A program made the position numbers and the translations under genes. The notes beneath the pieces are model-generated. The model made no database searches. It saw nothing but the letters and a program-made list of their open reading frames with translations, and was not told the origin of the DNA. 64,000 nucleotides of DNA from Hydrogenovibrio sp. JE_KL2 (GTDB lineage: Bacteria > Pseudomonadota > Gammaproteobacteria > Thiomicrospirales > Thiomicrospiraceae): contig NZ_WBJR01000001.1 of NCBI RefSeq assembly GCF_009296185.1, forward strand, positions 620,001-684,000. Reading direction: 5' to 3'. Positions within the stretch are counted from its first letter, which is position 1; every line of letters begins with the position of its first letter. Shown here piece after piece: positions 17,468-27,141 of the stretch.

Positions 17468-19054
17468 CTAATCTTTAATGACTGTCACATCAATAGACCC
17501 GTCTGAAAATTGTATTTCCAGAGTGCCTTGTTGCGTCGCTTGATCTCTAGTGGTAATTGGCTTCTGGCTGTCTTTTGCTTTAACCATTGCAAATCCCCTG
17601 TTCAACTGGGTTTTGGGGCCCGAACTCAAGATAAAGCCAATCAGTTGTTGTGCATTTTGCTTGGCGGACTCCAGTAACTTTGCAGGTCGTGACAACAAAA
17701 TCTCACGATAGTGAGACAAGTTTTGCTTTTGTAGTTGCACCTGGTTGGTTGCCTGATGAAAAATAGCATCAAAACACTGTTCCAAAAGGTGTTGTTGCTG
17801 ATTTAACTTACGAATGCTCTGTTGTTGAATATGGATCATCAATGGCGTCAGGTTTTGTTTATGCATATGTAAGGACTGCAAACTCTTGGTTTGAATTCTG
17901 GACTCCATTTCCTGTAGCTGTTGCTTTTGCCTTTGTACATACAACAAACTCGCCTTTTCAATAAAAAGCCAATTTTGTTTTGCTGTTTGCGCAGATGTAA
18001 CAATAGCACGGTGTACTGCACCAATGACTTTACTCGGCGTGTCAAACCTGACAGCGCACACTTCATCTAAAAGCGTATTGTCTCTTTCATGCCCTATCCC
18101 GGTAAGTACGGGGAGTTGCATGTTTGCAATGGCTTTTGCCAATGCATAATTATTGAGTGGTTGTAAATCAAGCTTAGCACCACCGCCGCGAATAATAATC
18201 AGGGCATCAAAATGATTGGATTGATGCAGCGCCAGGAAAGCTTCAAAAGCCAGCAGCATTTCTTTCTCGACGTTTTCACCTTGAAATGCCGAATAGAAAT
18301 ATTTGAATTCGCATAACTTGTGCTTAACCAGCAAGTCAGCATCGGCTCGAAAATCACCAAGCCCAGCCGCAGATGGCGGTGCGATAACCGCAACACGATA
18401 AAAGTCTTTCGGCATAGAGAAGGTTTTGTTTTTATCGTAAAGCTTTTCGCTGATCAGTTGTTTCCGGATAGTCTGTAGAGCAGCTTCCAACTCACCTAAT
18501 GTGAAGCTTGGGTCAAGGTCTTGAATAACCAATGAAAAACCGAATTTCTCATGGAATGTCGGTTCAACCATCAACAAAACTTTTTGACCAGGTGCCAGTT
18601 CTGATCCTGTTTCGTCTGCAAACTTTCTTAAAAGCCTTTCTGCTTGGCTTTGCCAAATCATCGCACGACAAGTCGCCAGTTGAGCACCCTCTTCGGTCGT
18701 CTCGGTCAACTCAAAATACCAGTGCCCTCTTCGCTCATTCATATTGGCAACTTCTGCCGTTACCCATACTGCGCCAGTAAATTGTTTACGAATCGCCAAT
18801 TGAACCTGAGACATTAACTGACTCAGCGGAATGCCCTTTTCTTTTTCATTCGAAGACGTTGCTTCATTACTACCCGGAAGGACTATTTGCTGAGTTGATT
18901 CATGTGTGGCATCTTGAGGTAGCCAACGCTCAAATGGCGAAAGATCAGATGACAAGTCATCAGGAACATACCATTTTTTTTCAACCGGATTCCAGCGAGC
19001 GCCGACAGACTTGGCAATATCTTTTTCGGCAAATGGCACTTCAAGCAGAATCAT
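17468..19054 (-). CDS. xseA: Exodeoxyribonuclease VII large subunit with extra N-terminal domain
   Basis: 528 aa (E. coli 456). Residues about 2-46 (LEVPFAEKDIAKSVGARWN, then KKWYVPD) form a DUF5710-type module not found in standard XseA. An OB-fold follows (about 75-180), then the catalytic domain and long coiled-coil helices. The catalytic segments RGGGAKLDLQPLNN and GIGHERDNTLLDEV keep the GxxHExD pattern but differ from the common RGGGSLEDL and GHETDFT forms, so this is a divergent XseA. It is coupled to dusA by ATGA. Confidence 0.9.
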   Translation of the reverse strand: MILLEVPFAEKDIAKSVGARWNPVEKKWYVPDDLSSDLSPFERWLPQDATHESTQQIVLPGSNEATSSNEKEKGIPLSQLMSQVQLAIRKQFTGAVWVTAEVANMNERRGHWYFELTETTEEGAQLATCRAMIWQSQAERLLRKFADETGSELAPGQKVLLMVEPTFHEKFGFSLVIQDLDPSFTLGELEAALQTIRKQLISEKLYDKNKTFSMPKDFYRVAVIAPPSAAGLGDFRADADLLVKHKLCEFKYFYSAFQGENVEKEMLLAFEAFLALHQSNHFDALIIIRGGGAKLDLQPLNNYALAKAIANMQLPVLTGIGHERDNTLLDEVCAVRFDTPSKVIGAVHRAIVTSAQTAKQNWLFIEKASLLYVQRQKQQLQEMESRIQTKSLQSLHMHKQNLTPLMIHIQQQSIRKLNQQQHLLEQCFDAIFHQATNQVQLQKQNLSHYREILLSRPAKLLESAKQNAQQLIGFILSSGPKTQLNRGFAMVKAKDSQKPITTRDQATQQGTLEIQFSDGSIDVTVIKD

Positions 19055-20118
19055 GACGCTTGTTCCATTCGGTAGATTTCATCATTGACCTTCTGTAACG
19101 CAGTTTGCAGTACTTCAATGCCCGCGCCCGCTTTAAATGCGTTTTCAGAAAGATAGCGGCGCCAAATACGTCCACCTGGCATACCATGAAACAATCCGAG
19201 GATATGCCGTGAAATCTGGTGTAGCTTACCATCATGTGCCAAGTGGTTTTCTATATAAGGATAAAGTGATTCCAGCACTTCTTGTCGAGTAGGTGTATTC
19301 GCATTATCTCGATAATACAGCGGGTCGACACTGGTCAATAAGTAAGGATTTTCGTAAATAGCTCGACCTAGCATTACTCCATCAACCGCTGGAAGTGATT
19401 GATCCGGGACTAAGAAATCCACTCCGGCTTCGGGCGTTGCAATGCCGCCATTAATAGCAATAGAAAAGGTTGGAAATGTTTGTTTGATTTGGCGAACCCA
19501 GTCGTATTTCAAAGGAGGAACATCCCTATTCTCTTTTGGCGATAAACCCTGTAGCCAGGCATTTCTAGCATGCAAAATCACACCATCGCCACCGGCATCA
19601 ATAATGCCACCGACAAAATCGACCAGTTTGTCAAAGTCTTCATTATCATCCAACCCGATTCTCGACTTCACTGTAACCGGAATTGAAATTTTTTGCTTCA
19701 TGGCATCAACACCTTCTGCCACCAACTTCGGGTGGTTCATCAGGCAGGCACCAATCATATTGTTCTGAACACGGTCAGAGGGGCAACCCACATTTAAGTT
19801 GATTTCATCATATCCCCACTCTTCGCCTAATTTGGCGCAATGCGCTAATTCAAGCGGATCAGAACCGCCGAGCTGTAAAACCACTGGCTGATCTTGCTCA
19901 TGCCCTAAAAAACGAGGTAGATTATTTCCATAAATAATCGCACCGGTGGTCACCATTTCACTGTATAGCCAAGCGTGCTTTGTCAGCTTTCTATGGAAGA
20001 CACGACAGTGACGGTCAGTCCAGTCTAGCATTGGCGCAACAGAAAAGCCTTGGGCGCTGTTTTGCTGAATGGGGGCGCGAGTTGTAGTGCTTTGAAACAT
20101 ACTATCTTGTGAGTTCAT
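19051..20118 (-). CDS. dusA: tRNA-dihydrouridine(20/20a) synthase DusA
   Basis: 355-aa FMN TIM-barrel enzyme reducing uridines in the tRNA D-loop. VAPMLDWTDRHCR near the N-terminus, NLNVGCPSDRVQNNMIGACLM with the catalytic Cys, and HARNAWLQGLSPKENR are DusA signatures. The first Met gives a 20-residue leader; Met7 is an alternative start. It is divergent from relA and coupled to xseA downstream. Confidence 0.93.
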   Translation of the reverse strand: MNSQDSMFQSTTTRAPIQQNSAQGFSVAPMLDWTDRHCRVFHRKLTKHAWLYSEMVTTGAIIYGNNLPRFLGHEQDQPVVLQLGGSDPLELAHCAKLGEEWGYDEINLNVGCPSDRVQNNMIGACLMNHPKLVAEGVDAMKQKISIPVTVKSRIGLDDNEDFDKLVDFVGGIIDAGGDGVILHARNAWLQGLSPKENRDVPPLKYDWVRQIKQTFPTFSIAINGGIATPEAGVDFLVPDQSLPAVDGVMLGRAIYENPYLLTSVDPLYYRDNANTPTRQEVLESLYPYIENHLAHDGKLHQISRHILGLFHGMPGGRIWRRYLSENAFKAGAGIEVLQTALQKVNDEIYRMEQAS

Positions 20119-20311
20119 AAAGTGAGTTCATAAAGTTCATAATCTTGGCATTATCGCATTTTCTCAAGTTGATGAACATTGCCAATGGCTTTTTCACCAC
20201 TATATCCAGATTTATCGCGCATAAATAGGTATAAATTCGGTAAACTACACGGTGACCTAATACCTAAGAAACAAAATAAGAAAAGATTTCAGAGGCGGAA
20301 AAACAATAAAA

Positions 20312-22483
20312 ATGACTCCCCAAGAACTTTATCTACAAGTCTTTAAAAAAGAATTCAATGACCAAGAAGACGATGCTCTCAGCTTTAAAGCCTGTGAAAT
20401 CGCGGTTGAAGCAGAAGAATTACCTAAAGTTGCCAACGTAAGAAGCGCCGATGTCGCCGTTGTTTTGGCTGGACTAAATCTCGATAGGGATACCTTAATC
20501 GCGACACTTTTGAGCGACGGTAATTTGGATGAAGCTTATCCCATTGAAAAACTGAAATCGCTCTTCAGTCCGAACATCGTTCAAATGGTTTCGGAAATTC
20601 GCCGCTTGAACGCCATCAAAGAATTCAACGCAGCTTCCGCTACCAACGAAGTTCAAACCGAACGCCTAAGGCAAATGCTATTGGCGATGACTTCGGACAT
20701 TCGCATTATGATTGTCAAGTTGGCTTATCGAGTGGTTCGGCTGCGTAATCTGAAAAATGAACCTGATAATGTTAAAGAACAAATAGCCAACGAAACGCAG
20801 TTGATTTTCGCTCCCCTTGCCAATCGCTTGGGGATTGCTCAACTCAAATGGGAGTTGGAAGATTTATCCTTCCGTTATCTGAATCCTGAGTTGTATAAGT
20901 CTATCGCTCAGCAACTGGATTCAAAACGTGCGGGAAGAGAAGCCTTTATCAATAGCGTGATTGATACTTTGAAAGACATGTTTAATGAAAAGAATATGGA
21001 CTTCAAGATATCCGGGCGCCCGAAACACATTTATAGCATCTGGAAAAAGATGTCGAAAAAGAACCTTCCGATCGACGAGCTTTATGATCTCCGAGCGGTT
21101 CGCATCTACGTGGATTCTATTGAGCAGTGCTATGAAGCATTAGGGATGGTTCACAGTCGTTGGAACTATATCAAGGGTGAGTTCGACGATTACATTGCAA
21201 GTCCTAAGGAAAACGGTTACCAATCTATTCACACCGTTATTATCGGTGCAGAAAACAAAACCGTTGAAATTCAAATTCGTACCTATGAAATGCATCGCCA
21301 CGCAGAATATGGTGTAGCGGCACATTGGCGCTACAAAGAAGGCGGCAAAAAGCTGGATGCACGTCTTGAACAAAGCATCAACCTCGTTCGACAAATGTTG
21401 GAGTACAACGATAATCCGGATTTGTTGAATGAAATCAGTACAGAACTTTTGTCTGAGCATATCTATGCAATGACGCCAACGGATGAAATCATTACCCTAA
21501 GTAAAGGCTCTACACCGCTGGACTTTGCCTATTATATCCATACCGAGCTTGGGCATCGTTGTCGTGGCGCAAAAGTTAATGGCAGAATTGTTCCCCTAAC
21601 CTATCAGCTAAAAACCGGCGATAAGGTCGAAGTGCTTACCGTCAAGTCAGGTGAACCGAGTCGTAATTGGCTAAACCCTAACTTAAATTATTTGGGAAGC
21701 AGTCGTGCACGTGCCAAAGTACGTCATTGGTTCAATCATCAAAACAAAGAAGCCAACCGAGATGCCGGTGAAGCAATCTTCAATAAAGAATTGCGCCGTT
21801 TGCACGCGCAAGATATTCATATCGATCAGTTGGTTCAGCAATTTAAATCAGAATCCGTATCAGACTTCTTTGAGGCGTTAGGTCGAGGTCAAATCAACGA
21901 CCGCCAACTGAACAGCGCGATTCAAAAACAACTGAAACCGCAACAAAAACACATTACCTCTCAAGATCCGACTAAAACCAAGGTGACTGATTCAATTCAT
22001 TTGACCGACAACCGCCATGAGCCGGCAAGAGCTTATGTCATCGGTTCACCTCAACTAAAAACACAGTTGGCGCCTTGTTGTCACCCGACTGAACAGGATG
22101 AGATTATCGGTTATGTCACCCGTGGTAGAGGGATTACTGTCCATAAAAAAGACTGTAATAATATTCTGAATCTCAACTACGAAGAGCAAAAACGCTTGAT
22201 TGGCGTGTCTTGGACACGCCATCAAGAAGAGCTAGTGGAGACCTATGAGGCTGAGCTAAGCGTGCTGTGCTTTGACAGAAAAGGTCTACTGAGGGATATC
22301 ATGACTTTGTTGACATCAATGGACATCAACATCCTTCGTTCAGATACGTCATCGGATAAATCCGATGGTACCGTTACCATGCAGTTCGTTCTGGAGCTGG
22401 ACTCGCATATCAGTGTGGGGAATCTACTTGACCAACTGGAACAGATAGACAACGTAGAAACCGCTTCAATAAACTTAAACTAA
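20312..22483 (+). CDS. relA: GTP pyrophosphokinase RelA
   Basis: 723 aa RSH protein (E. coli RelA 744). The N-terminal domain lacks the HD metal motif, so ppGpp hydrolysis is not expected. The synthetase domain holds ELYDLRAVRIYVD and GEFDDYIASPKENGYQSIHT; EFDD matches the ExDD motif of monofunctional RelA rather than RxKD of SpoT/Rel. TGS (about 385-445) and C-terminal ACT (about 645-720) domains follow. It makes (p)ppGpp during amino acid starvation. The stop codon overlaps a copy of the dispersed repeat. Confidence 0.93.
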   Translation: MTPQELYLQVFKKEFNDQEDDALSFKACEIAVEAEELPKVANVRSADVAVVLAGLNLDRDTLIATLLSDGNLDEAYPIEKLKSLFSPNIVQMVSEIRRLNAIKEFNAASATNEVQTERLRQMLLAMTSDIRIMIVKLAYRVVRLRNLKNEPDNVKEQIANETQLIFAPLANRLGIAQLKWELEDLSFRYLNPELYKSIAQQLDSKRAGREAFINSVIDTLKDMFNEKNMDFKISGRPKHIYSIWKKMSKKNLPIDELYDLRAVRIYVDSIEQCYEALGMVHSRWNYIKGEFDDYIASPKENGYQSIHTVIIGAENKTVEIQIRTYEMHRHAEYGVAAHWRYKEGGKKLDARLEQSINLVRQMLEYNDNPDLLNEISTELLSEHIYAMTPTDEIITLSKGSTPLDFAYYIHTELGHRCRGAKVNGRIVPLTYQLKTGDKVEVLTVKSGEPSRNWLNPNLNYLGSSRARAKVRHWFNHQNKEANRDAGEAIFNKELRRLHAQDIHIDQLVQQFKSESVSDFFEALGRGQINDRQLNSAIQKQLKPQQKHITSQDPTKTKVTDSIHLTDNRHEPARAYVIGSPQLKTQLAPCCHPTEQDEIIGYVTRGRGITVHKKDCNNILNLNYEEQKRLIGVSWTRHQEELVETYEAELSVLCFDRKGLLRDIMTLLTSMDINILRSDTSSDKSDGTVTMQFVLELDSHISVGNLLDQLEQIDNVETASINLN

Positions 22484-22499
22484 AATCTACCAGGTTGGG
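22482..22499 (+). repeat. Dispersed repeat copy 3 (after relA)
   Basis: AAAATCTACCAGGTTGGG, one base from the consensus. It overlaps the relA TAA and fills much of the gap to the convergent pgl gene. Confidence 0.75.
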
Positions 22500-22548
22500 G
22501 TATTTATCTTAAATATCAACCACTTGATTTATTTTGTAAAGGTGAATA

Positions 22549-23256
22549 CTATAAGGGCTTAAGAGCATCTTCACTCAGGTAAGTGAATGTGTTTTCTAAG
22601 CCATAGATGTTTGAAATAGGGAGGTTCTCCCCTTTTAGCCATTGTTGAATGGCCGGATGCTTTGAAGCACCTGTCACAACTTTTATAACGGTTTTGCTGT
22701 TGCAAAGCGTTTCGAAAGACAAGCTTAAACGCTCATTTGGCGGTTTAGGAGATTGACGTTCTAATACAGTATATTGGTCTTCGATATAAAAATGCCCCGG
22801 AAACAAACTGGCAGTATGTCCATCCTCCCCCATTCCCAGCAAGCACAAATCAAAACAGCCAACAGAACCAACCACGGCATGAACAATGTCATTGTAAGCC
22901 CGAGAAGCGGCTTCTAAGCCTAACTCAGTTGGCATGAAATGAATCTGGTTGTTTGGAATTTGTTTCTGTTTACCTAGCCAATGCTGAGTTAAGGCGAAAC
23001 TATTCCTTTCTGCATTTGTTGCTGGATAGCAGCGCTCATCCCCCATATAGATATGCCAACGTTTCCAGTCAGCCTCAGCCTCGCAAAGCAGTTCATAGCA
23101 ACGATTGGGGGTCGTCCCCCCTGCCGTAATAAAATGAAAACTTCCCTTTTGTGAAATGGACTCATCAGCAATGAGTAAAACCTGCTCAGTGACTTTTTGA
23201 GCAACCTCTTCAGCGGTTTGCAGGGCAATCCAGTTATTTGGTAAGGATGTATTCAT
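22549..23256 (-). CDS. pgl: 6-phosphogluconolactonase
   Basis: 235 aa from ATG 23256; the open frame extends upstream into zwf. HFITAGGTTPNRCYELL, IYMGDERCYP and LGMGEDGHTASLFPG are DevB/Pgl motifs. It hydrolyses 6-phosphogluconolactone in the oxidative pentose phosphate pathway. It is last in gnd-zwf-pgl, 11 bp after zwf. The SD is weak, so it may rely on coupling with zwf. Confidence 0.93.
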   Translation of the reverse strand: MNTSLPNNWIALQTAEEVAQKVTEQVLLIADESISQKGSFHFITAGGTTPNRCYELLCEAEADWKRWHIYMGDERCYPATNAERNSFALTQHWLGKQKQIPNNQIHFMPTELGLEAASRAYNDIVHAVVGSVGCFDLCLLGMGEDGHTASLFPGHFYIEDQYTVLERQSPKPPNERLSLSFETLCNSKTVIKVVTGASKHPAIQQWLKGENLPISNIYGLENTFTYLSEDALKPL

Positions 23257-23267
23257 TTGAGCATCTT

Positions 23268-24758
23268 TTATGGATTTGTGGCGCACTCTGGGTTGATATG
23301 ACGGCGCCAACCTTGATCAGGATGATCAAAGAGTTTTTCAGCGCCTTGTGGCCCCCAACTTCCTGATGGGTAGGTATCAATATAACTGGTATCAGAAGCC
23401 CAAACCTCTAATACAGGATCCACGACTTTCCAAGCCGCTTTGACTTCGTCGTAACGCAAGAATAGCGAACGATCACCTTTGATAACATCCAACAAGAGTT
23501 CTTCATAGGCATCTATTGAGTCCTCACCCTCCAGTCTCATGGCGGCATCCAAACTAATCTGCTGGGTTGAAATTTCCAATCCAGGCTCTTTGGCCGTCAT
23601 TTCTACTTTAATGGATTCGCGAGGCTGTATTCCAAAAATAATCCAGTTAGGATCCATTTTTTTCACCTGAGAATCGCGGAAAAACTGCTTTGGTGGATGT
23701 TTAAAGCAAATGGAAACCAATGTTTTCGATGTAGCCATATTCTTACCCGTTTGAATGTAAAACGGCACACCAGCCCAACGCCAGTTGTCGATATAAAGTT
23801 TAAGGGCTGCATAAGTTTCGGTTACGCTGTCTTCGGCAACGCCAGGCTCTTCAAGATAGCTTGGCACCTGCTGTCCATTCACTTCCCCAGCGGCATACTG
23901 CGCACGGTAGGCTTGAGACTTAACATTATTCTTGGAAATGGAGCGAATCGACTTGAGCAGTTTTACCTTCTCATCACGTAAATCTTCGGCATCCATGGAT
24001 GCCGGAGGTTCCATGGCGACAAGTGCTAAAAGCTGCAACAAATGACTTTGAATCATGTCTCGCATCGCACCGCTGGTATCGTAATAACCTGCACGACTCC
24101 CTATGGGTTTGTCTTCGGCATGGGTGATTTGAATGTGGTCGATATAGTTTCGGTTCCAGAGTGGTTCCATCAACAAGTTGGCGAAGCGAAAAACCATCAC
24201 GTTCTGCACCATACCTTTTCCTAAGTAATGGTCAATCCGATAGGTTTGCGATTCACTAATGTACTTATTTAGCTCCAGTTGCAGAGCTTTTGCACTGGCT
24301 GTATCATAGCCAAATGGCTTTTCAAGCACCACTCTTCGCCACCCTGTACTTTCGTCAAGCAACCCAGTTTTATTTAGGTTTCTAACAACCTTGGCAAAGT
24401 GGTCCGGCCCCAAAGAAAGATAAAATGCCATATTGGATGGCATGTTTTCAGCATTCAGTAAGTTTTCTAATTCATGGTAAGAGCTAATTTCATCCGCATC
24501 CATCGAAAAATACTGCATACGCTTTGCAAAGCGTTCAAAAACATCATCTTTCAGTCCACCACGTGCTTTAGGCGAAACGGCTTTTTTGATGATCTCCAAC
24601 CATTCTTCTTGCGTATAGTTTTTACGTCCTAGGGTGATCAGACGCATGCCGTCACTTAAACGGTTCATTTCATCCAAGTGATAGAAAGCAGGCATCAACT
24701 TGGTTAAAGATAAATTTCCCGTCGCACCAAAAACAACAAATGAACAATCCTGTGGCAT
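23268..24758 (-). CDS. zwf: Glucose-6-phosphate 1-dehydrogenase
   Basis: 496 aa. The Rossmann motif reads [11 protein letters not shown] (common form GASGDLAxRK). [13 protein letters not shown] carries the substrate-binding and catalytic residues. It oxidises glucose 6-phosphate to the lactone with NAD(P). It lies 3 bp downstream of gnd, indicating one operon with gnd and pgl. In an autotroph this route supplies NADPH and pentose phosphate from stored hexose (inference). Confidence 0.95.
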   Translation of the reverse strand: MPQDCSFVVFGATGNLSLTKLMPAFYHLDEMNRLSDGMRLITLGRKNYTQEEWLEIIKKAVSPKARGGLKDDVFERFAKRMQYFSMDADEISSYHELENLLNAENMPSNMAFYLSLGPDHFAKVVRNLNKTGLLDESTGWRRVVLEKPFGYDTASAKALQLELNKYISESQTYRIDHYLGKGMVQNVMVFRFANLLMEPLWNRNYIDHIQITHAEDKPIGSRAGYYDTSGAMRDMIQSHLLQLLALVAMEPPASMDAEDLRDEKVKLLKSIRSISKNNVKSQAYRAQYAAGEVNGQQVPSYLEEPGVAEDSVTETYAALKLYIDNWRWAGVPFYIQTGKNMATSKTLVSICFKHPPKQFFRDSQVKKMDPNWIIFGIQPRESIKVEMTAKEPGLEISTQQISLDAAMRLEGEDSIDAYEELLLDVIKGDRSLFLRYDEVKAAWKVVDPVLEVWASDTSYIDTYPSGSWGPQGAEKLFDHPDQGWRRHINPECATNP

Positions 24759-24761
24759 TCA

Positions 24762-26210
24762 TTACACCTCGTAAGTTGTGGAGCTAACATTTCCGCCGGA
24801 TTGAATCCAGTCGGTGTGGAAAAATTCACCACGAGGTTTATCGACACGCTCATAAGTATGAGCACCAAAATAATCACGCTGTGCCTGTAGAAGATTGGCT
24901 GGTAAGGTCGCACTGCGATAACCATCAAAGAAAGCCAGTGCTGAGCTTAATGCAGGTGTTGGTATCTGGCTTTGAATACCGAAAATAATGGCTTTACGCC
25001 AATTTGACTCTGCCCCATTTATGGCAGACTCAAAGAAGTTTGCATGCAGAAGGTTCTGTAAATCTGGCTGCTTATCATAGGCTGCCTTAATTTCGCCCAG
25101 GAAGGTGCTACGGATAATACAACCGCCACGCCACATCAACGCAATGCCACCATAATTTAATTCCCAACCAAACTCTTTGGCAGCTTCGGACATCAACATA
25201 TAGCCTTGTGTGTAGGAAATGATTTTTGAGGCATATAGTGCATCATGAATGGCCGTCAAGGTTTCCTGCTTGTCTACAGATAATGCAACTGGTTGTTTCG
25301 GAAAAATCCCTGCAGCTTTTTGCCTTTCGGTTTTTAATGACGACAAACATCGGCTATAAACTGATTCGGTAATCAAGGTTAGAGGAATCCCCAAATCCAG
25401 TGAACTGATTCCTGTCCACTTTCCGGTTCCCTTTTGTCCTGCGGCATCCAGAATCTTATCGACTAACGGCTCACCATCCTCATCTTTAAATGAAAGGATG
25501 TTTGCCGTAATCTCAATCAAGTAAGAATCCAGAACACCTTGGTTCCACTCTGCAAAAATTTGCTGGCACTCGTCTGCACTGAGTCCAAGCCCTTCTCTCA
25601 TGAGTTGGTAGGCTTCGGTAATCAACTGCATATCACCGTATTCAATACCATTGTGAACCATTTTGACATAGTGTCCGGCACCACCTTGCCCAACCCAGTC
25701 ACAACAGGCTTCTCCATGACTTTTCGCTGCAATATCCTGAAAAATAGGTTTAACGGATGTCCAGGCTTTTGGGTTGCCTCCAGGCATGATGGAAGGCCCT
25801 GATCTAGCACCCTCTTCACCACCGGAAACGCCTGTTCCAATAAACAGTATGCCTTTTTCTTCTAGGTATTTGGTACGGCGGTCTGAATCGGTGTATAGCG
25901 AGTTTCCGCCATCGATAATAATGTCACCTTTTTCCAGAAGCGGTAATAGCAACTCAATAAAGTGATCAACCACTTCACCTGCCTTAACCATTAGCATGAC
26001 TTTTCTAGGAACACTAAGGCTATCAACAAACTCTTCTAGGGAGTAAGCCCCTACAATCGGACGATCTTCAACGCGCTGTTGTAAAAAGGTTTCTGTCTTA
26101 TCCGCAGATCGGTTATAAACCGTTACGCGATAACCGTGATCAGCCATATTCAGAACAAGGTTCTGCCCCATGACTGCTAAACCAATTAGACCGATATCCG
26201 ATTTTGACAT
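24762..26210 (-). CDS. gnd: 6-phosphogluconate dehydrogenase, decarboxylating
   Basis: 482 aa from ATG 26210 (MSKSDIGLIGLAVMGQNL), with TAGGAG about 7 bp upstream; the open frame extends 13 codons further but without support. VYNRSADKTE follows the second strand of the dinucleotide fold. GVSGGEEGARSGPSIMPGG and KMVHNGIEYGDMQL are family signatures. It converts 6-phosphogluconate to ribulose 5-phosphate and CO2. It is first of the gnd-zwf-pgl operon. Confidence 0.96.
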   Translation of the reverse strand: MSKSDIGLIGLAVMGQNLVLNMADHGYRVTVYNRSADKTETFLQQRVEDRPIVGAYSLEEFVDSLSVPRKVMLMVKAGEVVDHFIELLLPLLEKGDIIIDGGNSLYTDSDRRTKYLEEKGILFIGTGVSGGEEGARSGPSIMPGGNPKAWTSVKPIFQDIAAKSHGEACCDWVGQGGAGHYVKMVHNGIEYGDMQLITEAYQLMREGLGLSADECQQIFAEWNQGVLDSYLIEITANILSFKDEDGEPLVDKILDAAGQKGTGKWTGISSLDLGIPLTLITESVYSRCLSSLKTERQKAAGIFPKQPVALSVDKQETLTAIHDALYASKIISYTQGYMLMSEAAKEFGWELNYGGIALMWRGGCIIRSTFLGEIKAAYDKQPDLQNLLHANFFESAINGAESNWRKAIIFGIQSQIPTPALSSALAFFDGYRSATLPANLLQAQRDYFGAHTYERVDKPRGEFFHTDWIQSGGNVSSTTYEV

Positions 26211-26406
26211 AGAGCAACTCCTACCTAGACGTATTTGCACACTAAACATTGAGATGAAGCTTTAGCTTAGCGAGGAAATACATTATCAATATGAAATAAA
26301 TTTTAAGAAAAGCGAATGTGTGCTGATAGGCACCTAGACACGACGATGTGCTTGAATTTCAGTTTAACAGGAAAAATAAAATCGAGAAAGCGGAAAAGCG
26401 AGAAAT

Positions 26407-26444
26407 AAAAAAGCCCAGCATAACTCGCATTATGCCAGGCTTTT
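26407..26444 (-). terminator. Rho-independent terminator of the tRNA operon
   Basis: On the minus strand an interrupted stem of about 15 bp (26409-26423 with 26430-26444) closes a 6-nt loop and ends in a T run at 26412-26407, just after the last tRNA-Glu. Confidence 0.85.
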
Positions 26445-26451
26445 AGCAATG

Positions 26452-26527
26452 TGGCGTCCCGTAGGGGAGTCGAACCCCTGTTACAGCCGTGAAAGGGCCG
26501 TGTCCTAGGCCTCTAGACGAACGGGAC
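26452..26527 (-). tRNA. tRNA-Glu (anticodon TTC), copy 2
   Basis: 76 nt with encoded CCA. The acceptor GTCCCGT/ACGGGAC, anticodon loop CTTTCAC and T-loop GTTCGAC are all present. It is identical to the copy at 26705-26780 and is last in the four-tRNA operon. Confidence 0.95.
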
Positions 26528-26625
26528 AGATTTGAGCGTCCGCTCGGTGCCTGTATTTCAACAAGCGATAAGCTGAAAAGGTTTATGTACGGGCCTAGTC
26601 GTACCCTATTCAACTTACCTAAAAA

Positions 26626-26700
26626 TGGAGCGGGAAACGAGGATCGAACTCGCGACCCCAACCTTGGCAAGGTTGTGCTCTACCGCTGAGCTATTCCCGC
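26626..26700 (-). tRNA. tRNA-Gly (anticodon GCC)
   Basis: 75 nt with encoded CCA. The acceptor GCGGGAA and its partner TTCCCGC, anticodon loop TTGCCAA and T-loop GTTCGATC are intact. It lies 4 bp from the upstream tRNA-Glu. Confidence 0.95.
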
Positions 26701-26704
26701 ATAG

Positions 26705-26780
26705 TGGCGTCCCGTAGGGGAGTCGAACCCCTGTTACAGCCGTGAAAGGGCCGTGTCCTAGGCCTCTAGACGAACGGGAC
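26705..26780 (-). tRNA. tRNA-Glu (anticodon TTC), copy 1
   Basis: 76 nt with encoded CCA, identical to the copy at 26452-26527. It lies between tRNA-Ala and tRNA-Gly in the operon. Confidence 0.95.
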
Positions 26781-26852
26781 ACTTTGAAAAGTGTCATCTC
26801 TAAAGTATGACGCGATTATGGCCTAGTATAATCGTGTTTATCAGTTCAAATT

Positions 26853-26928
26853 TGGTGGAGCTAAGCGGGATCGAACCGCTGACCTCAACACTGCCAGTGT
26901 TGCGCTCTCCCAGCTGAGCTATAGCCCC
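26853..26928 (-). tRNA. tRNA-Ala (anticodon GGC)
   Basis: 76 nt with encoded CCA. The acceptor GGGGCTA pairs with TAGCTCC (G-T allowed), the anticodon loop is CTGGCAG and the T-loop GTTCGATC. It is first of the operon, 64 bp from the promoter -10. Confidence 0.95.
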
Positions 26929-26991
26929 AAATTTCCACTCTAGTTAAGATTGTGAAATCTTAGTCAGGAGCCATGTAACTGATAGGCGCGT

Positions 26992-27019
26992 ATTATAAAG
27001 ATATGCCGTCTTGGGTCAA
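26992..27019 (-). promoter_or_regulatory. Sigma-70 promoter of the tRNA operon
   Basis: The minus strand has -35 TTGACC (27019-27014), a 16-bp spacer and a perfect -10 TATAAT (26997-26992). ACGCGCC follows, a GC-rich discriminator typical of stringently controlled stable-RNA promoters. Confidence 0.85.
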
Positions 27020-27078
27020 GGCATTTTTTCATAAATCTGTAAATATTTTTTGTTTCGATAACCGCTGTGGTGGCAGCC

Positions 27079-27117
27079 AAAAAACAAACGGGCGAACTTC
27101 ATTACAAAGTCGCCCGT
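27079..27117 (-). terminator. Rho-independent terminator after gltX
   Basis: ACGGGCGA and TCGCCCGT (27088-27095, 27110-27117) form an 8-bp GC-rich stem; on the minus strand it is followed by TTTGTTTTTT. It lies 24 bp after the gltX stop. Confidence 0.85.
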
Positions 27118-27141
27118 CGTATTTCTTTTTTTATCAATATA

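Noticed and set aside
26443-26797. Open reading frames of 60-75 codons on both strands over the tRNA cluster
   Set aside because: They coincide with complete tRNA genes; repeated phrases in their translations come from the duplicated tRNA-Glu.
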